Part shown: positions 8,131-16,201 of the stretch, one piece after another
How positions within the stretch are numbered: position 1 is the stretch's first letter
Layout: the number at the start of each line of letters is the position of its first letter
Origin: Deltaproteobacteria bacterium UBA6601
GTDB lineage: Bacteria > Myxococcota_A > UBA796 > UBA9615
NCBI GenBank assembly: GCA_002433485.1
Contig: DJIF01000090.1
Coordinates: forward strand, 1-16,516
Length of the DNA: 16,516 nt
Direction: 5' to 3'
Notes under the pieces: generated by a model
Database searches by the model: none
The model's input: only the letters and a program-made list of their open reading frames with translations
Told to the model about the DNA's origin: nothing
Translations under genes and position numbers: made by a program

Positions 8131-8154
8131 ATGCACAGGTTCATCCATGTCTGA
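8131..8154 (+). CDS. Possible seven-codon leader peptide overlapping the kinase start
   Basis: The strong AAGGAGG (8121-8127) is 19 bases from the kinase ATG (8147) but 3 bases from an ATG at 8131. That ATG opens a frame encoding MHRFIHV and stopping at TGA 8152-8154, just past the kinase start. It could couple initiation of the kinase to upstream translation. The spacing is short of ideal, so this may be coincidence. Confidence 0.2.
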   Translation: MHRFIHV

Positions 8155-10498
8155 GGAAGGCAAGACCGAGACACAGAACGCTGCAGGACAGCCCCGCTCC
8201 TCAAAGAAGCGGGGCGTGAGCGGGCCTGTCCCCTTCGGCCCTTATCGACTGCTCAACCTCTTAGGTCAGGGCGGCATGGGCCGAGTCTATAGGGCGGTAC
8301 GTTACGGTGACGAAGGCGGTGAGGAGGAACTGGCCCTCAAGATCCTCGACCGCCGCGCGACCTCAACCAGCGCCCAGGTCCGAGCACTGGTGGATGAGGT
8401 ACGGCTTGGCCAGCTGCTCCGTCATCCCAACATCGTCCGCACCGATGAACTCCGCAAGGTCGGCGACAGCTACTGCATTGCCATGGAGTTTATCGACGGC
8501 TGGCCCCTGGACCGCATGATTGAGCTGCATCGCAAGCAAGGACAACCCATTCCGCTGGTGACGGTCCTCGAGCTGATGATGATGATTACCGAGGCGCTGG
8601 GCTACGCCCACGATCTTCGCGACGAAAACGGTAGCCACCTCAGCCTCGTACACCGTGACCTCAAGCCGGGCAACGTGATGGTCTGTCGCAGCGGCACCAT
8701 CAAGCTGATGGATTTTGGCACAGCGAAGTCTTCAGCCAACCTCTACCAGACTGAAGACGGAGAGACCCGCGGCACCCCCCTATACATGTCGCCTGAGCAG
8801 GTCATGGGCGACGATCTCGATCATCGCAGTGACATCTTCAGCCTTGGCTCGATTCTGTACGAGCTCATCATGCTTCAGCCCTGCTTTAAAGGCAGCAATC
8901 TGGTGATGGTGATGCGCAACGTCGCCGACGCAGAACTAGAAGAACAGAGCGAAGATATCGCCGCGGCAGCAGCAGCATTGCAGCCCATCTTTCTGCGCTG
9001 CATGCAGGCCAAGCCGAAGAACCGATTCAACAGCGTCCAGGAGCTGGCCGAAGAGCTAAAAGAACTGCACCTCAGTCGACCTCCTGGACCGTCCATTCAG
9101 GCCTGGCTTGCAACCCTAGCTGGCAAGACGCCGGACACAAGCACCGGTGACTTCGGGCCCGTCTCGGTACCCGGCGAAGAGGCGCTTAAACTGCCCACCG
9201 GCAACATCGAACATCTGGACACCTCTGAACTGCAGACAGCTCGACTGGTCGAAGCGGCGCGAGAAGACGAAAGCCTGAGCGACACCCTGGATCCAGAGTC
9301 TGCCAAGACCCAGGTGCTCAGCACCACCAGCACGCCCGCCGGCCACGGTCCTAAGCCGAGTGAACCTGCCGCTGTCCCCAACCAGATTGAAGAGCCGCCG
9401 CTCACCCCAACCGCAGCCACTCCCCAACCAGTACCAGTACAGAGCCCTGATCATTCAGAGTCAGTTGGTGGATCGAGCTCGGCGGTCGAAGCGAATCATG
9501 CAGCTGAGCCCAGACCACGACCGCCGCAGCGGAGCCCCCGCAAGCGAAGGCGCCGGGCCAAGCCACGCCGCGCTGCAACCTGGCTGATCTGGCTCAAAGC
9601 GCTGTTCCCGGTGCTGCTCATTCTGGTGGCCTTTGCTGCTCTGCTACCCCTGCTACCCGAACACACTCGAACGGCGCTGATGGAGCGCACCCAGGACATA
9701 GTTAACGGAATCTGGCCGGCCGGCGAGGCTCCCTCAGCGCTCCTATCCGACAACACAGGAACAGACTCTGCAAGCCTGCTGGAGACCGTGGCCCACATCA
9801 AGGCAGGTGCGCTTCGCCTCGGACCACCAGCAGGAGAGGCCGGCGCAAGCCCAAGCAAACACCCGATCGAAATTCCTCAGTTCGACATGATGGTCTTCGA
9901 GGTAAGCGTTGCCGACTTTGAGCACTGGTGTAACGGCAAAGCCGGCAAGAAGCTGTGTAACTGGAAGGGGCCCCAAAGCTGGCAGGATCCCAGGCATCCG
10001 GCAGTAGCGGTCAGCTGGAACGAGGCGATGGCGTTCTGCAAGCAATGGGGGGGGCGGTTGCCCACCGAAAGTGAGTGGGAGCTGGCCGCTCGAGGTACTG
10101 ATGGGCGGCGCTACCCCTGGGGCGAGGACTGGAGCGCAGGTAAAGCCAACTACTGCGATCTGGGCTGCGACTCCCCCTTCCTGCCAAGCAGCTATGAAGA
10201 CGACGGAATCCCGCATACCGCAGCGATCGACCGACTTGCTGGAGGGGCGAGCCCCGAGGGAATCCTGCACCTCGCCGACAACGTCAGCGAATGGACCCTC
10301 GACTGCTGGACTGCTGGGCATGCCCGACGACTGGACTGGCGCTCAGGAACGTCATCCTGCCAACTAAGAGTCAAGCGCGGCGGCTCATGGAAACAACCGC
10401 TGGCGGCACTCGCTGGCTGGCACCGAGGATCCATGCGAAGCGACGGCCGTTCGACCCAGGTCGGCTTCCGCTGCGTGCGAGGTCGCGACCCCTCCTGA
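8147..10498 (+). CDS. Transmembrane Ser/Thr protein kinase with periplasmic FGE-sulfatase-like domain
   Basis: A 783-residue Hanks-type kinase. The cytoplasmic kinase domain (about 30-310) has the Gly loop GQGGMGRV (40-47), Lys65, Glu84, HRDLKPGN (169-176), DFG (189-191), SPE (215-217) and SDIFSLG; all catalytic residues are present, so it should be active. A Pro/Ser/Thr-rich linker (about 311-462) and a basic stretch (464-475) precede one membrane helix (about 479-504). The C-terminal domain (about 555-780) is of the formylglycine-generating-enzyme fold: VSWNEAMAFC, RLPTESEWELAARG, RRYPWGE, RVKRGGSW and GFRCVRG. The two redox cysteines expected just after GGSW are Gln750 and Leu755, so sulfatase-activating chemistry is unlikely and a ligand-sensing role is inferred. 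Cysteines at 595/604, 670/674 and 720/738 suggest disulfides and thus a periplasmic location. An in-frame TGA at 8129-8131 excludes a longer start. Confidence 0.96.
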   Translation: MSEEGKTETQNAAGQPRSSKKRGVSGPVPFGPYRLLNLLGQGGMGRVYRAVRYGDEGGEEELALKILDRRATSTSAQVRALVDEVRLGQLLRHPNIVRTDELRKVGDSYCIAMEFIDGWPLDRMIELHRKQGQPIPLVTVLELMMMITEALGYAHDLRDENGSHLSLVHRDLKPGNVMVCRSGTIKLMDFGTAKSSANLYQTEDGETRGTPLYMSPEQVMGDDLDHRSDIFSLGSILYELIMLQPCFKGSNLVMVMRNVADAELEEQSEDIAAAAAALQPIFLRCMQAKPKNRFNSVQELAEELKELHLSRPPGPSIQAWLATLAGKTPDTSTGDFGPVSVPGEEALKLPTGNIEHLDTSELQTARLVEAAREDESLSDTLDPESAKTQVLSTTSTPAGHGPKPSEPAAVPNQIEEPPLTPTAATPQPVPVQSPDHSESVGGSSSAVEANHAAEPRPRPPQRSPRKRRRRAKPRRAATWLIWLKALFPVLLILVAFAALLPLLPEHTRTALMERTQDIVNGIWPAGEAPSALLSDNTGTDSASLLETVAHIKAGALRLGPPAGEAGASPSKHPIEIPQFDMMVFEVSVADFEHWCNGKAGKKLCNWKGPQSWQDPRHPAVAVSWNEAMAFCKQWGGRLPTESEWELAARGTDGRRYPWGEDWSAGKANYCDLGCDSPFLPSSYEDDGIPHTAAIDRLAGGASPEGILHLADNVSEWTLDCWTAGHARRLDWRSGTSSCQLRVKRGGSWKQPLAALAGWHRGSMRSDGRSTQVGFRCVRGRDPS

Positions 10499-10534
10499 CC
10501 AGACAGCTCCGATCCGAGACCAAGAGGAGGTAGC

Positions 10535-12349
10535 TCAAGGACTGGTCGGATTGACCTCGACCAGAAAGACCAGATCCCATTGACCCAGGATCACCGAACC
10601 ATCGCCATACAAGGTGGTAGGAACCACAAAGGCCGTATCACTGAACATGGTCGCCAGGGTACTGGGATCGGGCTCAATGGTAATGGTGAAGTCCACCATA
10701 TTGAGAGCAGGTACATCGAAGTAGGCAGCCGGCGCGACATGAGCGATGGCTCCCACCGGGTCTTCTACGACCATCGACAGATCGTAGGTGACGTTGGCGG
10801 TGAACTCCTCAATCCCTGCAACTACCTGATTCACGATGTCATAGCCCTCACTGCTGTAGACCATCAACTCATCGGTGGAGGTCGCGCCGTCCGCATTAAG
10901 ATCAAGGAATGAGTCGGTGAACTGCGCCACCTGCTGCATGGCCTGCACCGGATCAGCAGTGCCTGCTGCGACCCCAATCGTCTTGGCGTCAATGGCGTCC
11001 AGGGCTGCTTCAAGCATCGGCGGCACCGCATCGGTCATACAGCCCGGCGGTGGCACTGTGCCTCGAGGCCCTTCACCGTAAGGAGGCAGCGCGTTGCGCA
11101 GGGTCGCGTCCGTCGCGTAGACCAGAATCGGTACCGCCCCTTCGCGGAAACCGTTACCACCGCGAGTACCAGTGCCCGGTACTGAGGGATTGCCAAAGGC
11201 CGGCGCGGAACCGGCAAAGGCGTCGCTGGACTGCGAAACAAACGGCAGAACGTCAGTGGCAGCATCAAAGCTGCCGTCACAGTTCTGATCGTAACCTAGT
11301 CCAGTAGCGGCCTGGTACAGGGCCTCAATGGTCGACTCCGACCAATCGTCGCCGCCATCAGCCCGCAAGCTTGCCAGGGCCTGCTGAGCAAGAGCCATAT
11401 CACTGGTCTGCTGCTGGCGTGGGTGATAGGGCTTGTCACTTCCTGAGCCCATCTCTCCATAGTTGTAGTCATCGTAGGAGGCCACACCGAAGGTCAGATC
11501 TGGAATGAGCGACCCGACCTGCGCCACTACCTGCTCGAAGTTATCAGTGACATCATCCAGAGTCCCCTGCATCGAGCCGGTCTCGTCCAAGATGAACATC
11601 ACATCGCCGAGCTGAATCTGCGTGTTGTAGGTAACTACGACATCCTGCACTTCGTAGCCATAAACGGTAACGCTCTGACCATCACAGGCGTCGTTGGGAT
11701 CGAGAGGGTCCGAGTCACAAAGCTCCTCTTGCAAGTCGGTCCAACCATCTCCGTCACTGTCTGGATTGGTGGGATCGGTGCCATTCTCATCACTATCGAG
11801 GACGCCGTCATTATCCGAGTCCGGATCAGCCCAATCGGTCACCCCGTCGCCGTCACTGTCACCAGGGCTCTCATCGTTGTTATTGAGTCCGTCACCATCG
11901 AAGTCAGGATCAATGGCGTCGCCGACTCCATCCCCATCGCTGTCAGTGTCTAGATAATTAGGGATGCCGTCGCCATCGATATCGTCCCAGCCCTCATCGC
12001 CATCGAGAATGCCGTCACCATCGCTGTCCAGATCGAGGTAGTCGGGAATGCCATCACCATCGCTATCACCGCTGCCCTCAACAGAGTCCGGGATGCCATC
12101 GCCATCGCTATCGAGATCGTTGGAATTGACCTGGCCATCGCCGTCAGGATCCCCCTGCCCCTCTACAGAGTCAGGAATACCGTCGTTGTCCGAGTCCCCA
12201 TTGGCAAGGGGTTCCTCGTCGCCCACTGGCGCTCCGCCAAAGTTCTCTTCATCGCTGAGCGAACTGTCGCCGGCCAGCGGCCCGAGGGGCCCGAAACAAG
12301 CCGAAAGCATCAGGCTGGCGGTAGCAAAGGGAACAAGGGATCGATGCAT
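10535..12349 (-). CDS. Lipoprotein with thrombospondin type-3 calcium repeats and von Willebrand factor A domain
   Basis: A 604-residue lipoprotein with lipobox LSAC (Cys18). Residues 52-223 contain a run of TSP3-type Asp-rich repeats (DSDGDGIPD and variants, about one every 13-26 residues), a known calcium-binding array. A VWA domain follows (about 248-530). Its metal-ion-dependent adhesion site is visible as DETGSM (Asp255, Thr257, Ser259; the first Ser of the usual DxSxS is Thr) plus Asp414 in VYATDAT. A beta-rich tail (530-604) ends the protein. A ribosome site AGGAG (12358-12362) lies 8 bases before the ATG. It converges on the kinase gene with only 36 bases between stops and no convincing shared terminator. 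Such proteins usually bind ligands or partner proteins on the cell envelope; the specific ligand is unknown. Confidence 0.92.
   Translation of the reverse strand: MHRSLVPFATASLMLSACFGPLGPLAGDSSLSDEENFGGAPVGDEEPLANGDSDNDGIPDSVEGQGDPDGDGQVNSNDLDSDGDGIPDSVEGSGDSDGDGIPDYLDLDSDGDGILDGDEGWDDIDGDGIPNYLDTDSDGDGVGDAIDPDFDGDGLNNNDESPGDSDGDGVTDWADPDSDNDGVLDSDENGTDPTNPDSDGDGWTDLQEELCDSDPLDPNDACDGQSVTVYGYEVQDVVVTYNTQIQLGDVMFILDETGSMQGTLDDVTDNFEQVVAQVGSLIPDLTFGVASYDDYNYGEMGSGSDKPYHPRQQQTSDMALAQQALASLRADGGDDWSESTIEALYQAATGLGYDQNCDGSFDAATDVLPFVSQSSDAFAGSAPAFGNPSVPGTGTRGGNGFREGAVPILVYATDATLRNALPPYGEGPRGTVPPPGCMTDAVPPMLEAALDAIDAKTIGVAAGTADPVQAMQQVAQFTDSFLDLNADGATSTDELMVYSSEGYDIVNQVVAGIEEFTANVTYDLSMVVEDPVGAIAHVAPAAYFDVPALNMVDFTITIEPDPSTLATMFSDTAFVVPTTLYGDGSVILGQWDLVFLVEVNPTSP
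11681..12196 (-). repeat. TSP3 calcium-repeat coding array
   Basis: Degenerate in-frame repeats of GAT/GAC-rich codons encode DSDNDG, DPDGDG, DSDGDG, DIDGDG and DFDGDG loops spaced through residues 52-223. The same stretch read on the opposite strand gives long but meaningless Ser/Pro- or Ile/Val-rich frames. Confidence 0.85.
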
Positions 12350-12416
12350 CGGAAGGGCTCCTGAGTTGCGGTATGAGCCAAGTGTCCCGTGTCGATGTTG
12401 CAGAGTTGTGAAGTTT

Positions 12417-12460
12417 TGACTTTTTCAGGTCATTTACCTGACATTTTTTTGACATTAACC
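12417..12460 (-). promoter_or_regulatory. Four 11-bp phased repeats, two forming a Pho-box-like site, upstream of the VWA lipoprotein gene
   Basis: On the plus strand 11-bp units begin at 12417 (TGACTTT), 12428 (GGTCATT), 12439 (TGACATT) and 12450 (TGACATT). Read toward the gene, the last two give ATGTCAAAAAAATGTCAG (12455-12438): TGTCA-N6-TGTCA, the core layout of PhoB-type boxes, matching the E. coli consensus at about 14 of 18 positions. The site lies about 90 bases upstream of the ATG at 12349. A clear -10 box downstream was not found. The regulator is inferred only. Confidence 0.4.
12425..12441. repeat. Short palindrome TCAGGT-N5-ACCTGA
   Basis: A perfect 6-bp inverted repeat around CATTT, overlapping the 11-bp repeats. 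On the plus strand it is followed by CATTTTTTT, so it resembles a weak plus-strand terminator; it may instead be an operator. No plus-strand gene ends nearby, so the terminator reading would only concern antisense transcripts. Confidence 0.4.
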
Positions 12461-12491
12461 AGGAAGCTAACAAACCCAGCACCACTGGTTA

Positions 12492-14426
12492 CTATTCCTG
12501 GCGCAGTTGCTCGTCCAAATGCCAGGCACAGCGAGTCGCTATGGCCATTATGGAAAGCTGGGGATTAACCGCCAGGCTGCTGGGAAAAACAGAGCCATCC
12601 GCGACGTAGAGGCCCTCATACCCGCGGACCCTCAAATCACAATCCAACGGAAAAAGCTCAGGAGATGGACCAAATCCGCAGGTGCCGAGCGGGTGAAAAG
12701 CGGCCACCTCAAGATCGATGGGCTTGATATTCGCGGCCTCAATCGCGGCCTCAATATCGGCATCGGCATCGAGCTTAGGGAGCTTCCAGGTGGGCAGGTA
12801 CAGAGTCCTGGCCCCAGCGGCGACAAACAGCTGACACAACTTCTTGAGTCCGCGTATCACTCGCTGATGATCACCCGCGCTGAGATCGTAACGTAGGAAA
12901 GGGCGTCCCCCCAGACCACGATGAACGGTCCCTGATGGCTCATCGCTGACCAGGAAGCCAAACATGGCCAGCTCTCTGCTGCGCTCCATTAAAGCTTTAT
13001 GTTCAAAAGGCCCCCCAGGCAGTGCGATAGAGGCCAGATCCGGAGGTATGTGGGCCCCTTCCATCATGATTCCCTCCTCCTGAAACTCATCAATGTAGTA
13101 GGACTGAGGCACTCCAGGGCCATCAAGGAAGTCTTCTCCGGGGAAGAGTCCACTGATCTTAACCGCAGGATGGAGGGTCAGGCGTCTGCCCAGGTTCCGA
13201 TGCCGGACTCCCGAGGCCCTGAGTAACAACGGAGTAAACAGCGCGCCGGCCGCAACCACCACCCGCCTTGCTTTAACTCGCAGGCGGGCGGATCGACCGT
13301 CAGCACCCATCACCCGAGCTATCACACCGGTCGCCCGCCGTTGGGAAAACGTAACCTTCTCCACCCGCGCGCCACTTAGGACCCGCGCGCCAGCGGCGAC
13401 CGCCTGGGGCAGGTAGCTGAGATGCATGGCCTGCTTGGCGTCCTCGGGACAGCCAAAGGCGCAGCGGTTGCTGCCCTGACAGCCACTGGCATTGCGAGAC
13501 AGGTACCCACCACTCCACCCAAGAGCCTCAGACCCACGACGAGCAATATCGTTGTTGGTGCCCAGAATGTCGGGCGTCACCTGTTGAACGGAAACCCGCT
13601 CCTCGACCCACTCATAGATTGGCCTGAGACCCTCTAGACCCAATTCCTCCGGCATCTGATAGTCACGGCGCCAGCGCTCATGGATGAAACCGGGGATCCG
13701 AAAGCAGGTTCCGGAGTTGATAACGGTGCTACCTCCAACCAATTTGCCCACCGGTAGCATCACCATGGGAGCGCCGACTGACGCCACCACGCCGGCGTCC
13801 CGATACAGCTCAGTCAGAGCATCAAAAGCACGCGAAGGAAAGCTGCTTGACGGTCGATAACCGCCCTCTTCGAGCACCACCACCCGATGGCCACGCTCAG
13901 CCAGCTCCCGGGCCACCGGCGCTCCCCCCGCGCCGCTGCCGACAATCACGACATCTACCTCCAGGACACCGTCTTCAGCTCGGGCCACTTCACCGCCATC
14001 TTCAACCGGAAAGGTCAATGACTTCTTGGCGCGCCTCTGGTGCGTGCGGTCACCGAGGGCATCGCGCAGCTCCTCGTGCGCATAGAAAACCGGCAAGGTC
14101 AGCATCAGACCCAGTTTGGTGACCACCCGCCCGAGAACGCCGTAGCGGTCGCAGAGCCGCTCAACAAAGAGCTGGCGATCAGCCTCAGTCAGACCGGAAA
14201 ACGAACTCAACCTGAAGCAAAGCAGCGCTGGCAGCGCCCAGATCATGTTTAGAAAAAGCCGCAGCAACAGCCGCTCAAGGACCGGCAGATAGCCAACAAA
14301 CCACTCAAAGCGGTCCTCGAAGCCGACGTCATCCGGCCGCTGGGGCAGAGCCTCGGTCGGAGGGGCAAGGCAACCCGCCAGAGCACTGGCAACAGAGAGC
14401 TCATGGCGCGATAGGTAACGAGGCAT
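12492..14426 (-). CDS. GMC-family FAD oxidoreductase, long-chain-alcohol-oxidase-like, with hydrophobic N-terminal extension
   Basis: A 644-residue flavoenzyme that should oxidise an alcohol to an aldehyde or ketone. The FAD-binding Rossmann motif VIVGSGAGGAPVA (160-172) ends its strand at Glu186/187. The GMC signature GKLVGGSTVINSGTCFR (227-243) follows. The C-terminal catalytic pair is His578 (FHPLGTC) and Asn621 (VNPQLS), with VADGSVFPSS between. A CxGxxxCxFGC cysteine cluster after SRNASG resembles that of plant and bacterial fatty-alcohol oxidases. About 155 residues precede the FAD fold, with hydrophobic segments at about 51-71 and 101-115, which suggests membrane association and a lipid substrate. 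Directly preceding the ATG is AGAGGGGGG. Only 41 bases separate it from the ETF-QO gene upstream, so the two are probably co-transcribed. Sterol or polyol substrates cannot be excluded. Confidence 0.93.
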   Translation of the reverse strand: MPRYLSRHELSVASALAGCLAPPTEALPQRPDDVGFEDRFEWFVGYLPVLERLLLRLFLNMIWALPALLCFRLSSFSGLTEADRQLFVERLCDRYGVLGRVVTKLGLMLTLPVFYAHEELRDALGDRTHQRRAKKSLTFPVEDGGEVARAEDGVLEVDVVIVGSGAGGAPVARELAERGHRVVVLEEGGYRPSSSFPSRAFDALTELYRDAGVVASVGAPMVMLPVGKLVGGSTVINSGTCFRIPGFIHERWRRDYQMPEELGLEGLRPIYEWVEERVSVQQVTPDILGTNNDIARRGSEALGWSGGYLSRNASGCQGSNRCAFGCPEDAKQAMHLSYLPQAVAAGARVLSGARVEKVTFSQRRATGVIARVMGADGRSARLRVKARRVVVAAGALFTPLLLRASGVRHRNLGRRLTLHPAVKISGLFPGEDFLDGPGVPQSYYIDEFQEEGIMMEGAHIPPDLASIALPGGPFEHKALMERSRELAMFGFLVSDEPSGTVHRGLGGRPFLRYDLSAGDHQRVIRGLKKLCQLFVAAGARTLYLPTWKLPKLDADADIEAAIEAANIKPIDLEVAAFHPLGTCGFGPSPELFPLDCDLRVRGYEGLYVADGSVFPSSLAVNPQLSIMAIATRCAWHLDEQLRQE

Positions 14427-14467
14427 TCCCCCCTCTCACCCGCGCACCTTGCAGAAGCTGGATTCTC

Positions 14468-16180
14468 CTACGCCATCTTGTAGTTAGGGCCGCCACCGCC
14501 TTCAGGAGGCACCCAAGTGATGATCTGATAGGGATCCTTAATATCGCAGGTCTTACAATGTACGCAGTTACTGAAGTTCACCTGCAGCTTACTGCCACCA
14601 CGCTCCTCGTCTTCAACCATTTCGTAAACCTCTGCCGGGCAGAACCTCGTGCAAGGGTTACCAAACTCTTCCGTACAGCGCTCTCTACACACTTCAGGGT
14701 CCGCGACCAGTAGATGACTGGGCTGATCCTCCTCATGACCGGTACCGCTTAGATAGAGGTCATCGAGCTTGGGCTTGAAGCTGGGAATCTCAACCTTAGG
14801 TCTTGCACTAAGCTCGCTATCACCGCCTGTTGCGACTGCGACGGTCTGCAGCGCGTCGTGATCGGTGTGACCGTTGCGGCGACCGATGGAGCCAAACAGC
14901 ATCGCCGGACCGGTACGCATCATGCCGACCCAAAGGCCCTTATCGAAACTCTGATGGAAGTTGCGGCAGGCCCACATCTCCTTCTTGATGTAAGAGTCAT
15001 CAATGCGATCTTTATAGGCCTTGAGCTGATCCGCCGAGTAGTCGCCTGCAGCCAGGGCCTCCACCGCGGTCTCCGCCGCCAGCATGCCGCTCTTCATGGC
15101 AAGGTGCATGCCCTTGAGGGCAGCGATGTTCATGATGTGGGCGGACTCGCCGATAAACATCCCCCCATCAAAGTAGGTCTGCTGCATCGCATACCAACCG
15201 CCAGCGCTCAAAGCCTTGCCACCGTACTCCTCGACGACGCCCCCCTCGATGAGCTTCGCCACCTTCGGGTGACTCTTGAACTGCTGCAGCATGTATTGGG
15301 GATCAATTCCCGGGTCCTTGTAGTCCAGACTCACCACCAGACCGATGCTCAGGTAGTCATCGTCCATGCCATAAATCCAGGTACCGCCATGAGTCTTGGT
15401 ATCAAACGGCCAACCCAGGGTGTGCATAACGTAGCCGGGTACACCCTTGCCCTCGGGCAACTTGATGATCTCCTTAACGCCAGTCTCGAACTGCCAAGGA
15501 TTGCAGCCTTGATCCAAATTCAGCTTCTTAGTGACCAGCCGCGTGCAGTGCCCCAACACCCCCTCACCGAAGATGGTGACCTTAGCCTTGAGCAAGATGC
15601 CGGGCTCAAAGTTGGCCTTGCGCTTACCGTGATGATCAATCCCCTTGTCGCCGGTTTGCACCCCGACCACCCGATCTCCATCCCAGAGCACATCAACTGC
15701 GGGGAAGCCGGGGAAAATCATGACCCCCATCTCCTCCGCCTTGCTCGCCAACCAACGGGCCAAGCGCGAAGCCGAGACGATCACCTTGCCCTTGTTGTGC
15801 ATCGGTGGCGGGACGATCGGCAGGTTGAAGCCGCCATTCTCGGTCAGAAAGGTGACATCCTCGTCGTCAACTTCGGGACCAATTGGTGCCTGCTCACGCC
15901 AATCCGGTAGCAACTCATCCAAAGCCTGCGGGTTCAGTACCGCACCGGAGAGAATGTGGGCGCCAACCTCAGAGCCCTTCTCAACAATGGCGATGGTCGG
16001 ATCCTGGATGGGATCTCCCTCACCGCTCTCGTTGTGCGCCTGGATGCACTGCATCAGCCGAATCGCACCAGCCAGGCTGGCCGCGCCCGCGCCAACAAAC
16101 AACACATCCACATCCATGCTCTCCCGATGAATCTCGGGCTCAGCCTCAACGCTTTCTTGTTGGCTGCTCTGTTCGCTCAT
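14468..16180 (-). CDS. Electron transfer flavoprotein-ubiquinone oxidoreductase (ETF-QO)
   Basis: A 570-residue membrane-bound FAD/4Fe-4S enzyme that takes electrons from reduced ETF, itself fed by acyl-CoA and related dehydrogenases, and reduces ubiquinone. The FAD motif VGAGAASLAGAIRL starts at residue 29; the usual third Gly is Ser35. Substrate and quinone domains are recognisable from GAHILSGAVLNPQALDELLP onward. The C-terminal cluster ligands are Cys514 (RFCPAEVYE), Cys539, Cys542 and Cys545 (NCVHCKTCDIKDP), followed by WVPPEGGGGPNYKMA, nearly identical to the mitochondrial enzyme's end. The spacing Cys514-Cys539 equals that in the human protein. GGGGA (16187-16191) lies 6 bases before the ATG. 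ETF subunit genes are not in this window. It sits between an unknown gene (21-base gap) and the GMC gene (41-base gap). Confidence 0.98.
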   Translation of the reverse strand: MSEQSSQQESVEAEPEIHRESMDVDVLFVGAGAASLAGAIRLMQCIQAHNESGEGDPIQDPTIAIVEKGSEVGAHILSGAVLNPQALDELLPDWREQAPIGPEVDDEDVTFLTENGGFNLPIVPPPMHNKGKVIVSASRLARWLASKAEEMGVMIFPGFPAVDVLWDGDRVVGVQTGDKGIDHHGKRKANFEPGILLKAKVTIFGEGVLGHCTRLVTKKLNLDQGCNPWQFETGVKEIIKLPEGKGVPGYVMHTLGWPFDTKTHGGTWIYGMDDDYLSIGLVVSLDYKDPGIDPQYMLQQFKSHPKVAKLIEGGVVEEYGGKALSAGGWYAMQQTYFDGGMFIGESAHIMNIAALKGMHLAMKSGMLAAETAVEALAAGDYSADQLKAYKDRIDDSYIKKEMWACRNFHQSFDKGLWVGMMRTGPAMLFGSIGRRNGHTDHDALQTVAVATGGDSELSARPKVEIPSFKPKLDDLYLSGTGHEEDQPSHLLVADPEVCRERCTEEFGNPCTRFCPAEVYEMVEDEERGGSKLQVNFSNCVHCKTCDIKDPYQIITWVPPEGGGGPNYKMA

Positions 16181-16201
16181 TGCAAGTCCCCAAACCCTCG
16201 T

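Noticed and set aside
10492..10547. Terminator between the convergent kinase and VWA genes
   Set aside because: CCTCCT/AGGAGG (10492-10497, 10525-10530) and GACCAG/CTGGTC (10497-10502, 10542-10547) can pair, but the loops are long and no T-run follows on either strand.
11694..12138. Repeat array resembling CRISPR or minisatellite
   Set aside because: The repeats are degenerate, in-frame and explained by TSP3 calcium loops; there are no constant repeats with unique spacers.
12450..12480. Plus-strand promoter starting at TTGACA
   Set aside because: A perfect -35-like hexamer is present, but no -10-like sequence lies 16-18 bp downstream and no plus-strand gene follows.
14858..15910. Plus-strand frame of 350 codons
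   Set aside because: It lies wholly antisense to the highly conserved ETF-QO gene and shows no recognisable domain or ribosome site.
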